DNA of 64,000 nt from DASXVU01 sp963732855. Lineage in GTDB: Archaea > Thermoplasmatota > Thermoplasmata > Methanomassiliicoccales > UBA472. Shown here piece after piece: positions 18,331 through 26,950 of the stretch. The stretch's first letter is position 1; each line of letters starts with the position of its first letter. A program made the position numbers and the translations under genes. The notes beneath the pieces were generated by a model, which made no database searches, was not told the origin of the DNA, and saw only the letters and a list, made by a program, of their open reading frames with translations. Location of the stretch: positions 1-64,000 of the forward strand of contig CAVTBB010000003.1 in the NCBI GenBank assembly GCA_963732855.1, in the 5' to 3' direction.

Positions 18331-19296
18331 TCAGGACTTCCTTTCTAGGATCGCCTTGGTGAGCTCTTTCAGGGCCTCTTTGTACTCCGAAGGTCTTAGG
18401 ACCTCCAGATCAAGGAGAGCCCTGTTGGCGTATTCCTCGGCCATGTCCGATGATGCGCTCAGGGCATCAGTCCTCTTAATCAGAGCTATCGCCTCGGCGA
18501 CCTCGGCAGGACTTTTCTTATCCTTTCTGAAGATCTCCTTAATGCGATCGCCATGGGTCCTGTCCTTCATAGCGATGATGAGCGGGAGAGTGGGCTTGCC
18601 GTCTATGATGTCGATCCCGTGAGGCTTTCCCAACGTTACCTCATCGCCGGTGACGTCCAGGATGTCATCGACGATCTGGAAGGCGATGCCGACGTTGAGG
18701 CCATAGCTGCCCATGGCCTCCATGACCGCAGGGGATGCGTCCGCCAGATAGCTACCTACCCGAGCCCCTGCCTCGAACGGTCTTGCCGTCTTCCCTTCGA
18801 TGATGCTAATGTAGACATCGATGTTGGTGTCCTGGTCATGCTCGTAGTCGCTCTGAAGTATCTCCGATTCGGCGAGCGCTGTGCACGCATCGGCCACCAC
18901 ACCGATGACCTTCTCATCAAATGCTCCACCTAGTGCAAAACTTTTTACAAATAGGAAATCGCCTGCGATAAGCGCCTTCTGCGTGCCATACTTCTTGTAT
19001 GCCGCCTGCCTGCCTCGCCGCATCTCTCCGCGATCATTGATGTCATCATGAATGAGAGTGGCGCTGTGAATCAGTTCGAAGGCGGATGCGACCTTGATGA
19101 CCTTCTCTGGGTCCATGCCACCGGTCGCCTTGAAAATCAGTAATGCCACAGCCGGACGCATTCTCTTGCCGCCTGAGGTGATGATGTAGTTGCTGATCTC
19201 GGTGAGCAATGGTTGTTCAGAATGAACACTTTCGCGGAGTTGCTCCTCGACCATCCTGAGTTCATTCTGGACGGGAGCATCCCAGGTTGAAACCAT
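18331..19296 (-). CDS. trans-prenyl diphosphate synthase (geranylgeranyl/farnesyl type)
   Basis: Builds C15-C25 prenyl diphosphates for ether lipids. The 321-residue protein has GGKRMRP, the first aspartate motif LIHDDINDRGEMRRG and the second QIVDDILDVTGD. Product length cannot be fixed by eye; geranylgeranyl diphosphate is most likely given the reductase gene 45 bases downstream on the same strand. ATG at 19294-19296. Ends in a lysine-rich ILERKS tail. No sign of truncation. Confidence 0.9.
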   Translation of the reverse strand: MVSTWDAPVQNELRMVEEQLRESVHSEQPLLTEISNYIITSGGKRMRPAVALLIFKATGGMDPEKVIKVASAFELIHSATLIHDDINDRGEMRRGRQAAYKKYGTQKALIAGDFLFVKSFALGGAFDEKVIGVVADACTALAESEILQSDYEHDQDTNIDVYISIIEGKTARPFEAGARVGSYLADASPAVMEAMGSYGLNVGIAFQIVDDILDVTGDEVTLGKPHGIDIIDGKPTLPLIIAMKDRTHGDRIKEIFRKDKKSPAEVAEAIALIKRTDALSASSDMAEEYANRALLDLEVLRPSEYKEALKELTKAILERKS

Positions 19297-19467
19297 CGGG
19301 TCTCGATAATGACCAATCTATACTTAAGATTACTGGCATAGGAAAAACTATCGGTTTGTATAGAGCGCTGGGTGGATAATTTCCGATGATTTCGAAAATT
19401 ATAGGAGCGATAGGCTGAGACATCGAAGTTGAAAATGGGAATGGGATGGTATGCTTAAATGTGGCCT

Positions 19468-19504
19468 CTCGCCAATATGTTAGTGCTAACAAACACGAGG
19501 CGAG
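19468..19504 (+). repeat. nested inverted repeat ahead of the IS110-type transposase
   Basis: CTCGCC (19468-19473) pairs with GGCGAG (19499-19504), and inside it GTTAG (19479-19483) pairs with CTAAC (19486-19490). It ends seven bases before the transposase ATG and lies just after a TATA-like CTTAAATG (19454-19461), so it would be at or near the 5' end of the transcript. IS110 elements encode a structured non-coding guide (bridge) RNA next to the transposase; this could be a remnant of it. Confidence 0.45.
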
Positions 19505-19510
19505 TAGACC

Positions 19511-20173
19511 ATGCTATACGTAGGACTGGACGTACATAAAGAATTTTGTCAGGCAATCAAGAACAAGGTCCATGCCGAACTGACCAGGAGAGGCATCCGA
19601 AGGCCGGATTCGTTCTCAAAACCGTTCACGAAAAAATCGGTCGAGTGGATGAGATCGCTCAACATTGTCACGATCACCGCCAACCTGGATTGCATCCAGG
19701 CAATCCAGGGACAGATAGAATCGATGAACGAGAAGTTGTATGTGGAGTATCAAAAGAGACCTGAGGCGCAACTGATCTCGTCATTCCCTGGCATCGGATA
19801 TTACGGAGCTTTGCTGATCTGGGCGGAGATCGCCGACATCCACCGTTTCCCGGACCCGGAGCATCTCAGCTCCTACGCCGGGCTGACCCCGACGGTCAGC
19901 CAGTCGGCGTCGACCGTGCATTACGGGGCGATAAGCAAGGAGGGTTCGAAGCACCTGCGATGGATCCTGACCGAATCGATCTACACTCACAAACGATACA
20001 ATCCGGACAGCCAGCTATCGAAGTTCCACTCCAAGGTCGAGAAGAAAAGAGGAAAACAGAAGGCCACGATGGCAGCAGCTCGGAAGCTGCTGCACGTCCT
20101 GTTCTGGATGCTCCAGAACAACGAGCCCTATCACAGTCATGGATTCAACCCCGTGCACAAACCTGCGGCCTAG
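19511..20173 (+). pseudogene. IS110-type transposase with in-frame loss of most of the catalytic domain
   Basis: The first 15 residues (MLYVGLDVHKEFCQA) are the normal IS110 start with the first catalytic Asp. They run straight into IKNKVHAELTRRGI, which in full proteins lies about 110 residues later. The remaining part is intact: the PGIGYYGALLIWAEI helix-hairpin segment, FPDPEHLSSYAGLTPTVSQS with the serine of the C-terminal domain, and the HLRWILTESI and KKRGKQKATMAAARKLLHVLF end. So three of the four DEDD nuclease residues are gone while the open frame is kept at 220 residues. It cannot act alone, but could be moved by a full copy elsewhere. No target duplication is evident. Confidence 0.85.
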
Positions 20174-20304
20174 ACCGCGTGAATGGGATTGGGGCACATC
20201 CAAAGACAATGGACGGAGCGGCCATAGTGCGGGAGAACCGCGGATAGAGGTTTGTCCGCTCATCGAACCAAAACGGCAGCAAATATGCGAAAAAATCAAG
20301 AGGT

Positions 20305-20339
20305 GAGAAAAAGAATAAAGTAGAGGCCGAGTAGGCCCC
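20305..20339 (-). terminator. probable terminator of the fpo operon
   Basis: On the minus strand, GGGGCCTACTCGGCCTC (20323-20339) can form a short GGCC stem, followed by a T-rich tract TTTATTCTTTTTCTC. It begins 36 bases after the fpoN stop, a plausible end for the 10-kb transcript. Confidence 0.45.
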
Positions 20340-20374
20340 ATTTTAACATAGAGGTTTGTTGGGGTTTGAGCTTC

Positions 20375-21838
20375 CTACGCGAAGAATGCCGCGGCCGCCT
20401 GCTGAGCAGCATTGAAGAACGGGTCTGGCCAAATACCGATCAGGACCACAGCGAACACGCATATGGCGACTGCCGCTGCCATCGAGATCGGAATCTTGAC
20501 CTTCTCGGTTGGGGTGCCCTCTTCCGCATCGTCCACGTACATGTACTTCACGATCCTTGCATAATAGTACAAGGAGATAGCGCTGTTGATGATGGCGGCA
20601 ACAGCCAGCCACAGCATCCACTCGCTTCCCGGTACCACCGATTGTTGGATCGGGGATGAGAACAGGACGAATTTCGAGAAGAAACCAGCCAATGGCGGTA
20701 TCCCTGCCAACGAGAATAGCATCACGGCCATGCCGAGGGCCATGAAAGGAGCCCGTTTGGCTAGTCCCTTGTAGTTGCTGATCGTCTCACCGATCGCCAC
20801 CGTCGCCAGCGTGGCCACGATGATGAACGCCCCTCCCTTCATGAAGGCGTGGGTCATTATCTGCATTATGCCTGCCGACAAAGCATACTCAGTCCCTACC
20901 GAGACCGCGATCAGGATGTAACCCGCCTGTGCGATGGACGAATACGCGAGCATCCTCTTGATGTTGGTCTGGCTTATTGCCGCCAGGTTGCCGACGGTCA
21001 TCGTCGCAATTGCCACGATGCCGATCATGATCTCCCAGTTGGACTTTATCGCGAACAATCCGATGAGGAGCACTTTGAACAGCGCGATGAACCCCATCTT
21101 CTTGCTGCCTGCGGCCAGCATTGCCGTGACCGTCGTTGGTGCGCCCTCGTATACATCGGGGGCCCACATATGGAAGGGGACGATCGCAACTTTGAAACCA
21201 AAGCCCGCGACGATCATGACCAGCGCCAAGAATATCACCGACTGCATCGGCGAGTTCATGGTAACCGCCTGAGCCACACCGGCGAACGAGGTCGTGCCGG
21301 CCACTCCATACAGTAAGGATATGCCGAACAGGGCTAGGCCGGACGACATACCGCCGATTATGAAGTACTTGACCGCCGATTCCGCTCCCTTTTCATCTTT
21401 CTTCCTGAAAGCCACCAGGGCGTACGAGGATATGCTGGTCAGTTCGATACCGACGAACAGCGTGATCAGGTCGGTGGAACTTGCCACGATCATCATTCCG
21501 ACGGTGGCGATCATGATCAGGGAGTAGAACTCCGGCTGGTGTTTATCCTCCTGGATGAAGCGCGCAGAAGCCAGAATGACATAGAACGCCACTGCTAGGA
21601 AGATCATCATGAACAGCGCAGAGAACTGGTCTAGCTTGAGCAGGTTCCCGACGAAATATATCCCGGCGTTGTTGTTGTAGACGAACCAGAAGGCATCGGC
21701 GAAAGCCAAGCCCACACCCACGAGCGAGAACGCCGCGCATACCTTGCTGCTGCTCTTGGACAGCAGGCCGACCGCCGGCACCAGTATGGCGAACAGCGCC
21801 AAAAGGACCTCTGGACGGATTGCTTCAATGTCGATCAT
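20375..21838 (-). CDS. fpoN: Fpo complex membrane subunit N
   Basis: Antiporter-like proton-pumping subunit, homologous to NuoN. About 487 residues of closely spaced membrane helices. The conserved lysine helix and loop appear in VAFRKKDEKGAESAVKYFIIGGMSSGLALFGISLLYG and FHMWAPDVYEGAPTTVTAMLA. The ATG at 21836-21838 (MIDIEAIRPEVLLA) begins right after the fpoM stop; a GTG-like upstream codon would overlap fpoM. It is the last gene of the operon and is followed by a T-rich terminator. Confidence 0.93.
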   Translation of the reverse strand: MIDIEAIRPEVLLALFAILVPAVGLLSKSSSKVCAAFSLVGVGLAFADAFWFVYNNNAGIYFVGNLLKLDQFSALFMMIFLAVAFYVILASARFIQEDKHQPEFYSLIMIATVGMMIVASSTDLITLFVGIELTSISSYALVAFRKKDEKGAESAVKYFIIGGMSSGLALFGISLLYGVAGTTSFAGVAQAVTMNSPMQSVIFLALVMIVAGFGFKVAIVPFHMWAPDVYEGAPTTVTAMLAAGSKKMGFIALFKVLLIGLFAIKSNWEIMIGIVAIATMTVGNLAAISQTNIKRMLAYSSIAQAGYILIAVSVGTEYALSAGIMQIMTHAFMKGGAFIIVATLATVAIGETISNYKGLAKRAPFMALGMAVMLFSLAGIPPLAGFFSKFVLFSSPIQQSVVPGSEWMLWLAVAAIINSAISLYYYARIVKYMYVDDAEEGTPTEKVKIPISMAAAVAICVFAVVLIGIWPDPFFNAAQQAAAAFFA

Positions 21839-21839
21839 C

Positions 21840-23336
21840 TTAAGCGCCCCCCACAACGATGGTTGTCAGTATTTTGACCGACGGCGTGATGTAGTCGAAC
21901 ATCAGCGCCGGCAGCATACCGAAAAGAACGATCAATGCTGATAGAACGGCCAACGGTGCAGCCTCGAACCAGGAGAGATCATGTATGTGTTCCGTATCGA
22001 CCTCTTTGGTCAACGGACCGAACAAAGTCTTCTGCATCGCCCAGATGTAATAAGCAGCGGTGATGGCGACGCTTATTATGGGCAAGAGCAGGAGCCATCC
22101 GAACGAGTCGAACGTCGCCGTGAACACCGCGAACTCAGCCAGGAACCCGACCATGCCAGGCAGACCTAGCGAGGCCATGAAGCCGATCATCATGAAGACG
22201 GCCGCGAAAGGCATCTTGGCTGCCAGTCCACCGAGCCTCGGCATGTTCCTGGTTCCAACATGGTGCCCGACGATTCCGGCCATCATGAACAGGACGGCGG
22301 CGATCAGGCCATGCGCGAACATCTGGAACACTGCGGCGGCGATGCCAAGTTCACCCAGTGTGGCGATTCCCAGCATCACTATGCCCATGTGGCTGATGGA
22401 CGAGTAGGCTATCATCTTTTTCAAATCCTTCTGTGCCAGGCACATTATCGCCCCGTAGAGGATCGAGACGATGGCGATTATCACCATCACGATCTGGTAC
22501 TGGTTGGCCCCATAAGGCAACGTTGGCAGGCAGATCCTTATGATACCGTAGGAACCCATCTTAAGCAACAGGCCCGCCAGCAGAACCGACCCTGCGGTCG
22601 GGGCCTCGACGTGCGCGTCCGGAAGCCAAGTGTGGAAAGGCACCATCGGCATCTTGACGATGAATCCGAAGAACAACGCCCCGAACACCACCAATTGGAA
22701 GAACTGACCGAACTGTCCGGACACCGACGCGATTGCCTGCATGTCGAACGTGGCATGCGCCAAGTGCGGCGCCGCCTCGAAGTAGAGCGCCAGTATGCCC
22801 AGCAGCATCACCAATGATGCGATATGGGTATAGATGAAGAACTTGATCGAAGCATATGCACGCCTCGGACCTCCCCATATAGCTATGAGGAAATACATCG
22901 GAATCAGCACGACCTCCCAGAAGACGTAGAAAAGGAAGTAGTCCATCGATGTGAACACCCCCATCACTCCGACCTCCAGGATGAGCATCAGGCCCATGTA
23001 CTGGTGTGTGCGCTCTTCCACATCCCAGGAGAACAGGATGGCGAGGAAAGAGAGCAGCGTGGTCAGGAAGACCATCGCTATGCTGATGCCGTCCAAACCA
23101 ACCGAGTAGGATATGCCCAGAGTCGATATCCAGGTGAAGCTCTCAACGTACTGGAACGCTCCTATTGTCAGGGTGAACTCGGTCAGCAACAGGACGGACA
23201 ATGCCAGCGGTACCGCGGAGAATACCAGGGCAACGATCTTCGATGCTTTCGGATACTTGCCCAGCATGAAAGAGACTATCGCACCGATCAACGGGATCAG
23301 TATGAGCAGCGTGATTATGGGTATGTTTTGCAGCAT
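21840..23336 (-). CDS. fpoM: Fpo complex membrane subunit M
   Basis: NuoM-like antiporter-type subunit of 498 residues. Key segments are FYVFWEVVLIPMYFLIAIWGG with the proton-channel glutamate, the FFIYTHIASLVMLLGI helix, and the conserved FHTWLPDAHVEAPTAGSVLLAGLLLKMG followed by AYSSISHMG. All are placed as in NuoM. It starts with ATG seven bases after fpoL ends. It is one of three likely proton pumps of the complex. Confidence 0.94.
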   Translation of the reverse strand: MLQNIPIITLLILIPLIGAIVSFMLGKYPKASKIVALVFSAVPLALSVLLLTEFTLTIGAFQYVESFTWISTLGISYSVGLDGISIAMVFLTTLLSFLAILFSWDVEERTHQYMGLMLILEVGVMGVFTSMDYFLFYVFWEVVLIPMYFLIAIWGGPRRAYASIKFFIYTHIASLVMLLGILALYFEAAPHLAHATFDMQAIASVSGQFGQFFQLVVFGALFFGFIVKMPMVPFHTWLPDAHVEAPTAGSVLLAGLLLKMGSYGIIRICLPTLPYGANQYQIVMVIIAIVSILYGAIMCLAQKDLKKMIAYSSISHMGIVMLGIATLGELGIAAAVFQMFAHGLIAAVLFMMAGIVGHHVGTRNMPRLGGLAAKMPFAAVFMMIGFMASLGLPGMVGFLAEFAVFTATFDSFGWLLLLPIISVAITAAYYIWAMQKTLFGPLTKEVDTEHIHDLSWFEAAPLAVLSALIVLFGMLPALMFDYITPSVKILTTIVVGGA

Positions 23337-23342
23337 TTCAGA

Positions 23343-25400
23343 TCACCCCAGTACCTTCAAGACGAACCCAAGCACGTATAGCAGCACGATCAGGCCGACG
23401 ATGCCGCCGATGACCACTGCGCTGTAGCTCTGTACCAGTCCGGTCTGCATTTTTCTCATCAACTTTCCGCCTCCGACGAGACCGCGGCTTATCAGGTTTA
23501 CCAGGCCATCGATCACATTTCGGTCGAACCAGTCGAGTACGAGCGAGAACCCGTACACGACCTTCTCGCCGAAGTAATCGTAGCCCTTGGTGAATCCGTA
23601 CCTCTTCAACAGCATGTTGTACAGAGGCCTAACGAATGGCTTGCTGGCGATCGCACCGGCATCGATCTTCTTCTTGTAGAAGGTGAAGTACGCTAGTGCA
23701 ATGCCCGCAATGGCCACCAATATTGAGACGTAGGTGAGCCAGTTTCCTAGGACCTTGTCCAGACTGAAGGCTTCGGGGAACTCACCGGCGAAGATCGTAG
23801 CCGAGAACCCTGCTCCGATGAACACGACCAGACCGGAGCCGAAGGCAAGTATCGCCAGTATGACCAGCGGGCCAAGCATGACCCAGGGTGCCTCGCGGTG
23901 CGCGTGGACATCGGCCTCGTGGCCGTGCTCATCAGCGTGCGCCCCAACATGTTCGCCCTTGATTTCGGTGGCGTGTTTGGTCGCCTCTCCCTCTTCACCC
24001 GCGAAGGTCATGAACCACATGCGGAACATGTAGAACGCCGTCATGAAGGCTGTAGCAACGCCCATCAGCCAGAGCAGCATGAACACCCAGTGATCCGTCG
24101 ACGCTTCGAATACGCTCGCCAATATCTCGTCCTTGGACCAGAAACCGCTTAGTATCGGTATACCGGCTATTGAGAGCGAACCGATGAGCATCACCACCGA
24201 GGTGACCTTCATGTGCTTTCGCAACCCTCCCATGAGCTTCAGCTCTTCGGTGTGGACGAAGTGAATGACCGCACCCGCTGAAAGGAAGAGCAGAGCTTTG
24301 AAGAAGGCATGGTTCATCAGATGGAACATGCCGGCGGCGAATGCGATGCTTCCTGCCGCCATCAAGGCCTCGTCACCATGCTTGAAGCCGATCCCGAACA
24401 GATATGCGCCTGTACCGAGCGACAGGAACATGTAGCCCAGTTGGCTGATGGTCGAGTACGCGAGGACGCGCTTGATCAACGGCGAGTTGAGCGCCATCGT
24501 GGAGGCCATCAATGCCGTGACACCGCCGATTATGGCGATGAACAATCCCATGTCAGGGACGAAGATCAGCAGTGGGAACATCCTAGCTACGAGATAGACG
24601 CCTGCCTTGACCATGGTCGCCGCATGAATAAGTGCGGACACCGTGGTCGGGCCTTCCATGGCATCTGGCAACCAGTCATGCAGCGGGAACTGTGCCGACT
24701 TACCGATCGAGCCGCCGAACATGAAGAACAGGCCGAGGGCCAGCATTCCCTGGTCAACGCTCGCTATGATCTCCTGGTTGAACAGCGTGTGGAAATCGAG
24801 GGTCTTGAAGGTGGTCAACAGCACGATCAGGCCGACCATGAACATGACGTCCCCGATCCTGGTGACGAGGAACGCCTTCTTAGCTGCCGATGCGGCCGAC
24901 GGTCTCTCGAACCAGAAGCCGATGAGCAAGTAAGAACAAAGACCCACCAGCTCCCAGAATATGAACAGCTGCAGGAAGTTGTTCGCCAGTACCAGCCCGA
25001 GCATGACGCCTACGAACAGGCATATCTCGGTGTAGTAGCGGCGCCTCCTATCCCCCTGATCGTGCATGTACCCGATAGAGTAGATGACGACCAGAGCAGC
25101 GACGAACGAGACCACTATGAGCATCAGGGCGGTTACGGTGTCGATATAGATACCGAGATCAAGGTTGTAACCCCCGATCGATACCCAGGTCATGCTCTGC
25201 TCAAAGTAATTTAGATGACCTTCGAAGCCGACTGTGAGCGCCTCAAAGGCGACCAGCAGGGACAGCACCATCGCGCTTCCGACGCCGGCGATCGCGACGA
25301 CCCCGCCCTTGTCCTTCATCTTGCCGCCGAGGAACCCGACGATCAGGAACGCGACGAGCGGCAATAATGGGATGATCCACGCAAGTTCATATATCTGCAT
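23343..25400 (-). CDS. fpoL: Fpo complex membrane subunit L with histidine-rich loop
   Basis: NuoL-like subunit, 685 residues, carrying the terminal antiporter unit and the long C-terminal lateral helix region. Conserved parts include FIFWELVGLCSYLLIGFW, the FPLHDWLPDAMEGPTTVSALIHAATMVKAGVYL block and VLAYSTISQLGYMF. Between two late helices sits a charged loop (about residues 455-500) with roughly nine histidines (GEHVGAHADEHGHEADVHAH). That loop is not part of the NuoL core and may bind metal or simply be a linker. Confidence 0.94.
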   Translation of the reverse strand: MQIYELAWIIPLLPLVAFLIVGFLGGKMKDKGGVVAIAGVGSAMVLSLLVAFEALTVGFEGHLNYFEQSMTWVSIGGYNLDLGIYIDTVTALMLIVVSFVAALVVIYSIGYMHDQGDRRRRYYTEICLFVGVMLGLVLANNFLQLFIFWELVGLCSYLLIGFWFERPSAASAAKKAFLVTRIGDVMFMVGLIVLLTTFKTLDFHTLFNQEIIASVDQGMLALGLFFMFGGSIGKSAQFPLHDWLPDAMEGPTTVSALIHAATMVKAGVYLVARMFPLLIFVPDMGLFIAIIGGVTALMASTMALNSPLIKRVLAYSTISQLGYMFLSLGTGAYLFGIGFKHGDEALMAAGSIAFAAGMFHLMNHAFFKALLFLSAGAVIHFVHTEELKLMGGLRKHMKVTSVVMLIGSLSIAGIPILSGFWSKDEILASVFEASTDHWVFMLLWLMGVATAFMTAFYMFRMWFMTFAGEEGEATKHATEIKGEHVGAHADEHGHEADVHAHREAPWVMLGPLVILAILAFGSGLVVFIGAGFSATIFAGEFPEAFSLDKVLGNWLTYVSILVAIAGIALAYFTFYKKKIDAGAIASKPFVRPLYNMLLKRYGFTKGYDYFGEKVVYGFSLVLDWFDRNVIDGLVNLISRGLVGGGKLMRKMQTGLVQSYSAVVIGGIVGLIVLLYVLGFVLKVLG

Positions 25401-25401
25401 C

Positions 25402-25704
25402 TTACCACCTCATGGAGTTGAGGTCCTCTACGTGGACCGTGTCCTTCAACCGGTTCAGGTTCAGCAATATTGCCAGACCCACAGCGACCTCGGCCGCCGC
25501 AATGCCGATCGAGAACAGCGCGAACATGTAACCGGACGGGTCATTGTTGTACGCGGCGAACGCGACGAAGTTGATGTTCGCGGCGTTCAGCATTATCTCT
25601 ATCGACATGAGCACGATGATGGCGTTCTTCTTGGTGAGCACACCTATGATCCCGATGACGAACAGGATCGACGACAATATCAGGAAGTATTCCAGGGGGA
25701 TCAT
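25402..25704 (-). CDS. fpoK: Fpo complex membrane subunit K
   Basis: NuoK-like, 100 residues with three membrane helices. MSIEIMLNAANINFVAFA holds the conserved helix-2 glutamate, and the first helix also carries the usual small hydrophobic pattern. The ATG overlaps the end of the second fpoJ gene (four bases), and the stop lies one base before fpoL starts. Confidence 0.93.
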   Translation of the reverse strand: MIPLEYFLILSSILFVIGIIGVLTKKNAIIVLMSIEIMLNAANINFVAFAAYNNDPSGYMFALFSIGIAAAEVAVGLAILLNLNRLKDTVHVEDLNSMRW

Positions 25705-25946
25705 TGTTCTTCCTCCTGCGCGATGAAGACACCTGCGATCATGGCGGAGAAGAGCAGCAGCCCCAGTACCAAGACCACGATGCCGTATTGACCGAACAGT
25801 ATCGTTCCGAATTGAGCGGTAGTGAACTGCGCTATCGGTCCGCTCGGCCAGGTGACCGTGAGGAGGGACGCGCCCATGAACACCAGCAGCACTGCCGCGA
25901 GGATCGTTTTACCGATCGCGTTGCCTATGCCTTGACTCTTACTCAC
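25701..25946 (-). CDS. Fpo complex membrane subunit J, second half
   Basis: About 81 residues with two membrane helices (GNAIGKTILAAVLLVFMGASLL and GIVVLVLGLLLFSAMIAGVFIAQEEE), equivalent to the C-terminal half of NuoJ. I prefer the GTG at 25944-25946, six bases after GGAGGTG; GTGs at 25955 and 25952 are possible. Subunit J is split into two genes here, as also known from Methanosarcina fpoJ. Confidence 0.8.
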   Translation of the reverse strand: MSKSQGIGNAIGKTILAAVLLVFMGASLLTVTWPSGPIAQFTTAQFGTILFGQYGIVVLVLGLLLFSAMIAGVFIAQEEEQ

Positions 25947-26205
25947 AGGCACCACCTCCGGTCAGGCGTCTCTTGGTCAGCATGACCCCGAACAGGATCA
26001 GCACGTTAATCGCTCCCACGTAGACAAGTACCTGGATGAGTCCAATGTACTCCGCGTTCAGGAAAAAGAACGTGACCGCAACCCCGATGAACGAGATGGC
26101 TAGGTAGAAGACGCTACGGACGATCTCCTTGGTGATCAGGACGGATATGGCGGCGCCGACGGTTATACCGGCAACGGCCAGGAATACGATCTCAGACAGA
26201 TCCAT
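25939..26205 (-). CDS. fpoJ: Fpo complex membrane subunit J, first half
   Basis: 88 residues corresponding to the N-terminal half of NuoJ. Helices are IVFLAVAGITVGAAISVLIT, VFYLAISFIGVAVTFFFLNAEYIGLIQVLVYVGAINVLILFGVML; the last includes the pi-bulge helix YVGAINVLILF typical of NuoJ. It overlaps the downstream J half slightly and starts one base after fpoI ends, showing tight operon packing. Confidence 0.9.
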   Translation of the reverse strand: MDLSEIVFLAVAGITVGAAISVLITKEIVRSVFYLAISFIGVAVTFFFLNAEYIGLIQVLVYVGAINVLILFGVMLTKRRLTGGGACE

Positions 26206-26949
26206 TTACTTCGCCTCCTTCATGGACAGGCAGTCCTTCGGACAGACATCTACGCACATCTCGCATGATACGCATTTGGAGTTGTCGAAGACCGGCCTCT
26301 TTATCGGCTTCTTGGTCTTCTCATTGACCTCGCCTGTATCGGTCATCTTGACCGCACCGGCCGGACAGGTCTTCTCACAGCGGCTGCAGGAGATGCACCT
26401 CTTGGCATCCAGGATCACAGTGTCCTTGAGCGTCATGGAGCCCTTCTTGGACGGGACTGCGTCCCGCCCTGATGGCAGGACCTCCTCGTAGTTCACCTCA
26501 TATCCCGGCCTGGATTCGAATTGCAGTTTCATAGGGTCATAGACCAGTTCTTCCCTGGTGTAGGAAGCGAGCTCGAACTCGGGCGTCACGATCATGGCGT
26601 TGGTGGGACAGACCTCGGCGCAGTAGCCGCACATCATGCACCTTCCTACGTTGATCTGGGGCCTCTTGACCTTGCCCAAGGTCTCATGCTCGATCTGTAC
26701 CATGGTGATGCAGGTGGTCGGGCACAGCTTGACGCATTTCTGGCAAGCGATGCACTTTTCCAGCACGATGCCTGGGCGTCCCCGGAAGCACTCGGGAAGG
26801 ACGTTCTTCTCCCAGGGGTACATGACCGTGTTCGGCCTGCGCCCCGGGAGGGAGGTCTTGACCATTGTCTTGAAAGTCAACCACAGGGGCTTGATAATGT
26901 ATCCAGTGGCCCTCAGCTTCTTCCGTTCGGGATTTTGTGTGGCGTCCAT
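26206..26949 (-). CDS. fpoI: Fpo complex iron-sulfur subunit I, enlarged to four [4Fe-4S] motifs
   Basis: NuoI-like electron-wire subunit of 247 residues. The first two clusters have the usual spacing: C66-C69-C72-C76 and C104-C107-C110-C114. After a linker of about 70 residues, a second ferredoxin unit adds C185-C188-C191-C195 and C226-C229-C232-C236. Ordinary NuoI/FpoI proteins carry two clusters. The extra pair could be the landing site for the electron donor, since no fpoF (F420H2-oxidising) gene is in this operon; that is inference. GTG/ATG choice is not an issue: ATG at 26947-26949 just after fpoH ends. Confidence 0.92.
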   Translation of the reverse strand: MDATQNPERKKLRATGYIIKPLWLTFKTMVKTSLPGRRPNTVMYPWEKNVLPECFRGRPGIVLEKCIACQKCVKLCPTTCITMVQIEHETLGKVKRPQINVGRCMMCGYCAEVCPTNAMIVTPEFELASYTREELVYDPMKLQFESRPGYEVNYEEVLPSGRDAVPSKKGSMTLKDTVILDAKRCISCSRCEKTCPAGAVKMTDTGEVNEKTKKPIKRPVFDNSKCVSCEMCVDVCPKDCLSMKEAK

Positions 26950-26950
26950 C

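Noticed and set aside
19505..20176. TAGACC direct repeat at both ends of the transposase gene as a target duplication
   Set aside because: Six bases can repeat by chance, and IS110 elements usually do not make target duplications.
22260..23381. two 185-codon plus-strand frames
   Set aside because: Antisense shadows of fpoM with His, Arg and Gln-rich nonsense composition.
24309..25214. 301-codon plus-strand frame
   Set aside because: It is antisense to fpoL and shows no coding-like composition of its own; long shadow frames are common opposite GC-rich membrane genes.
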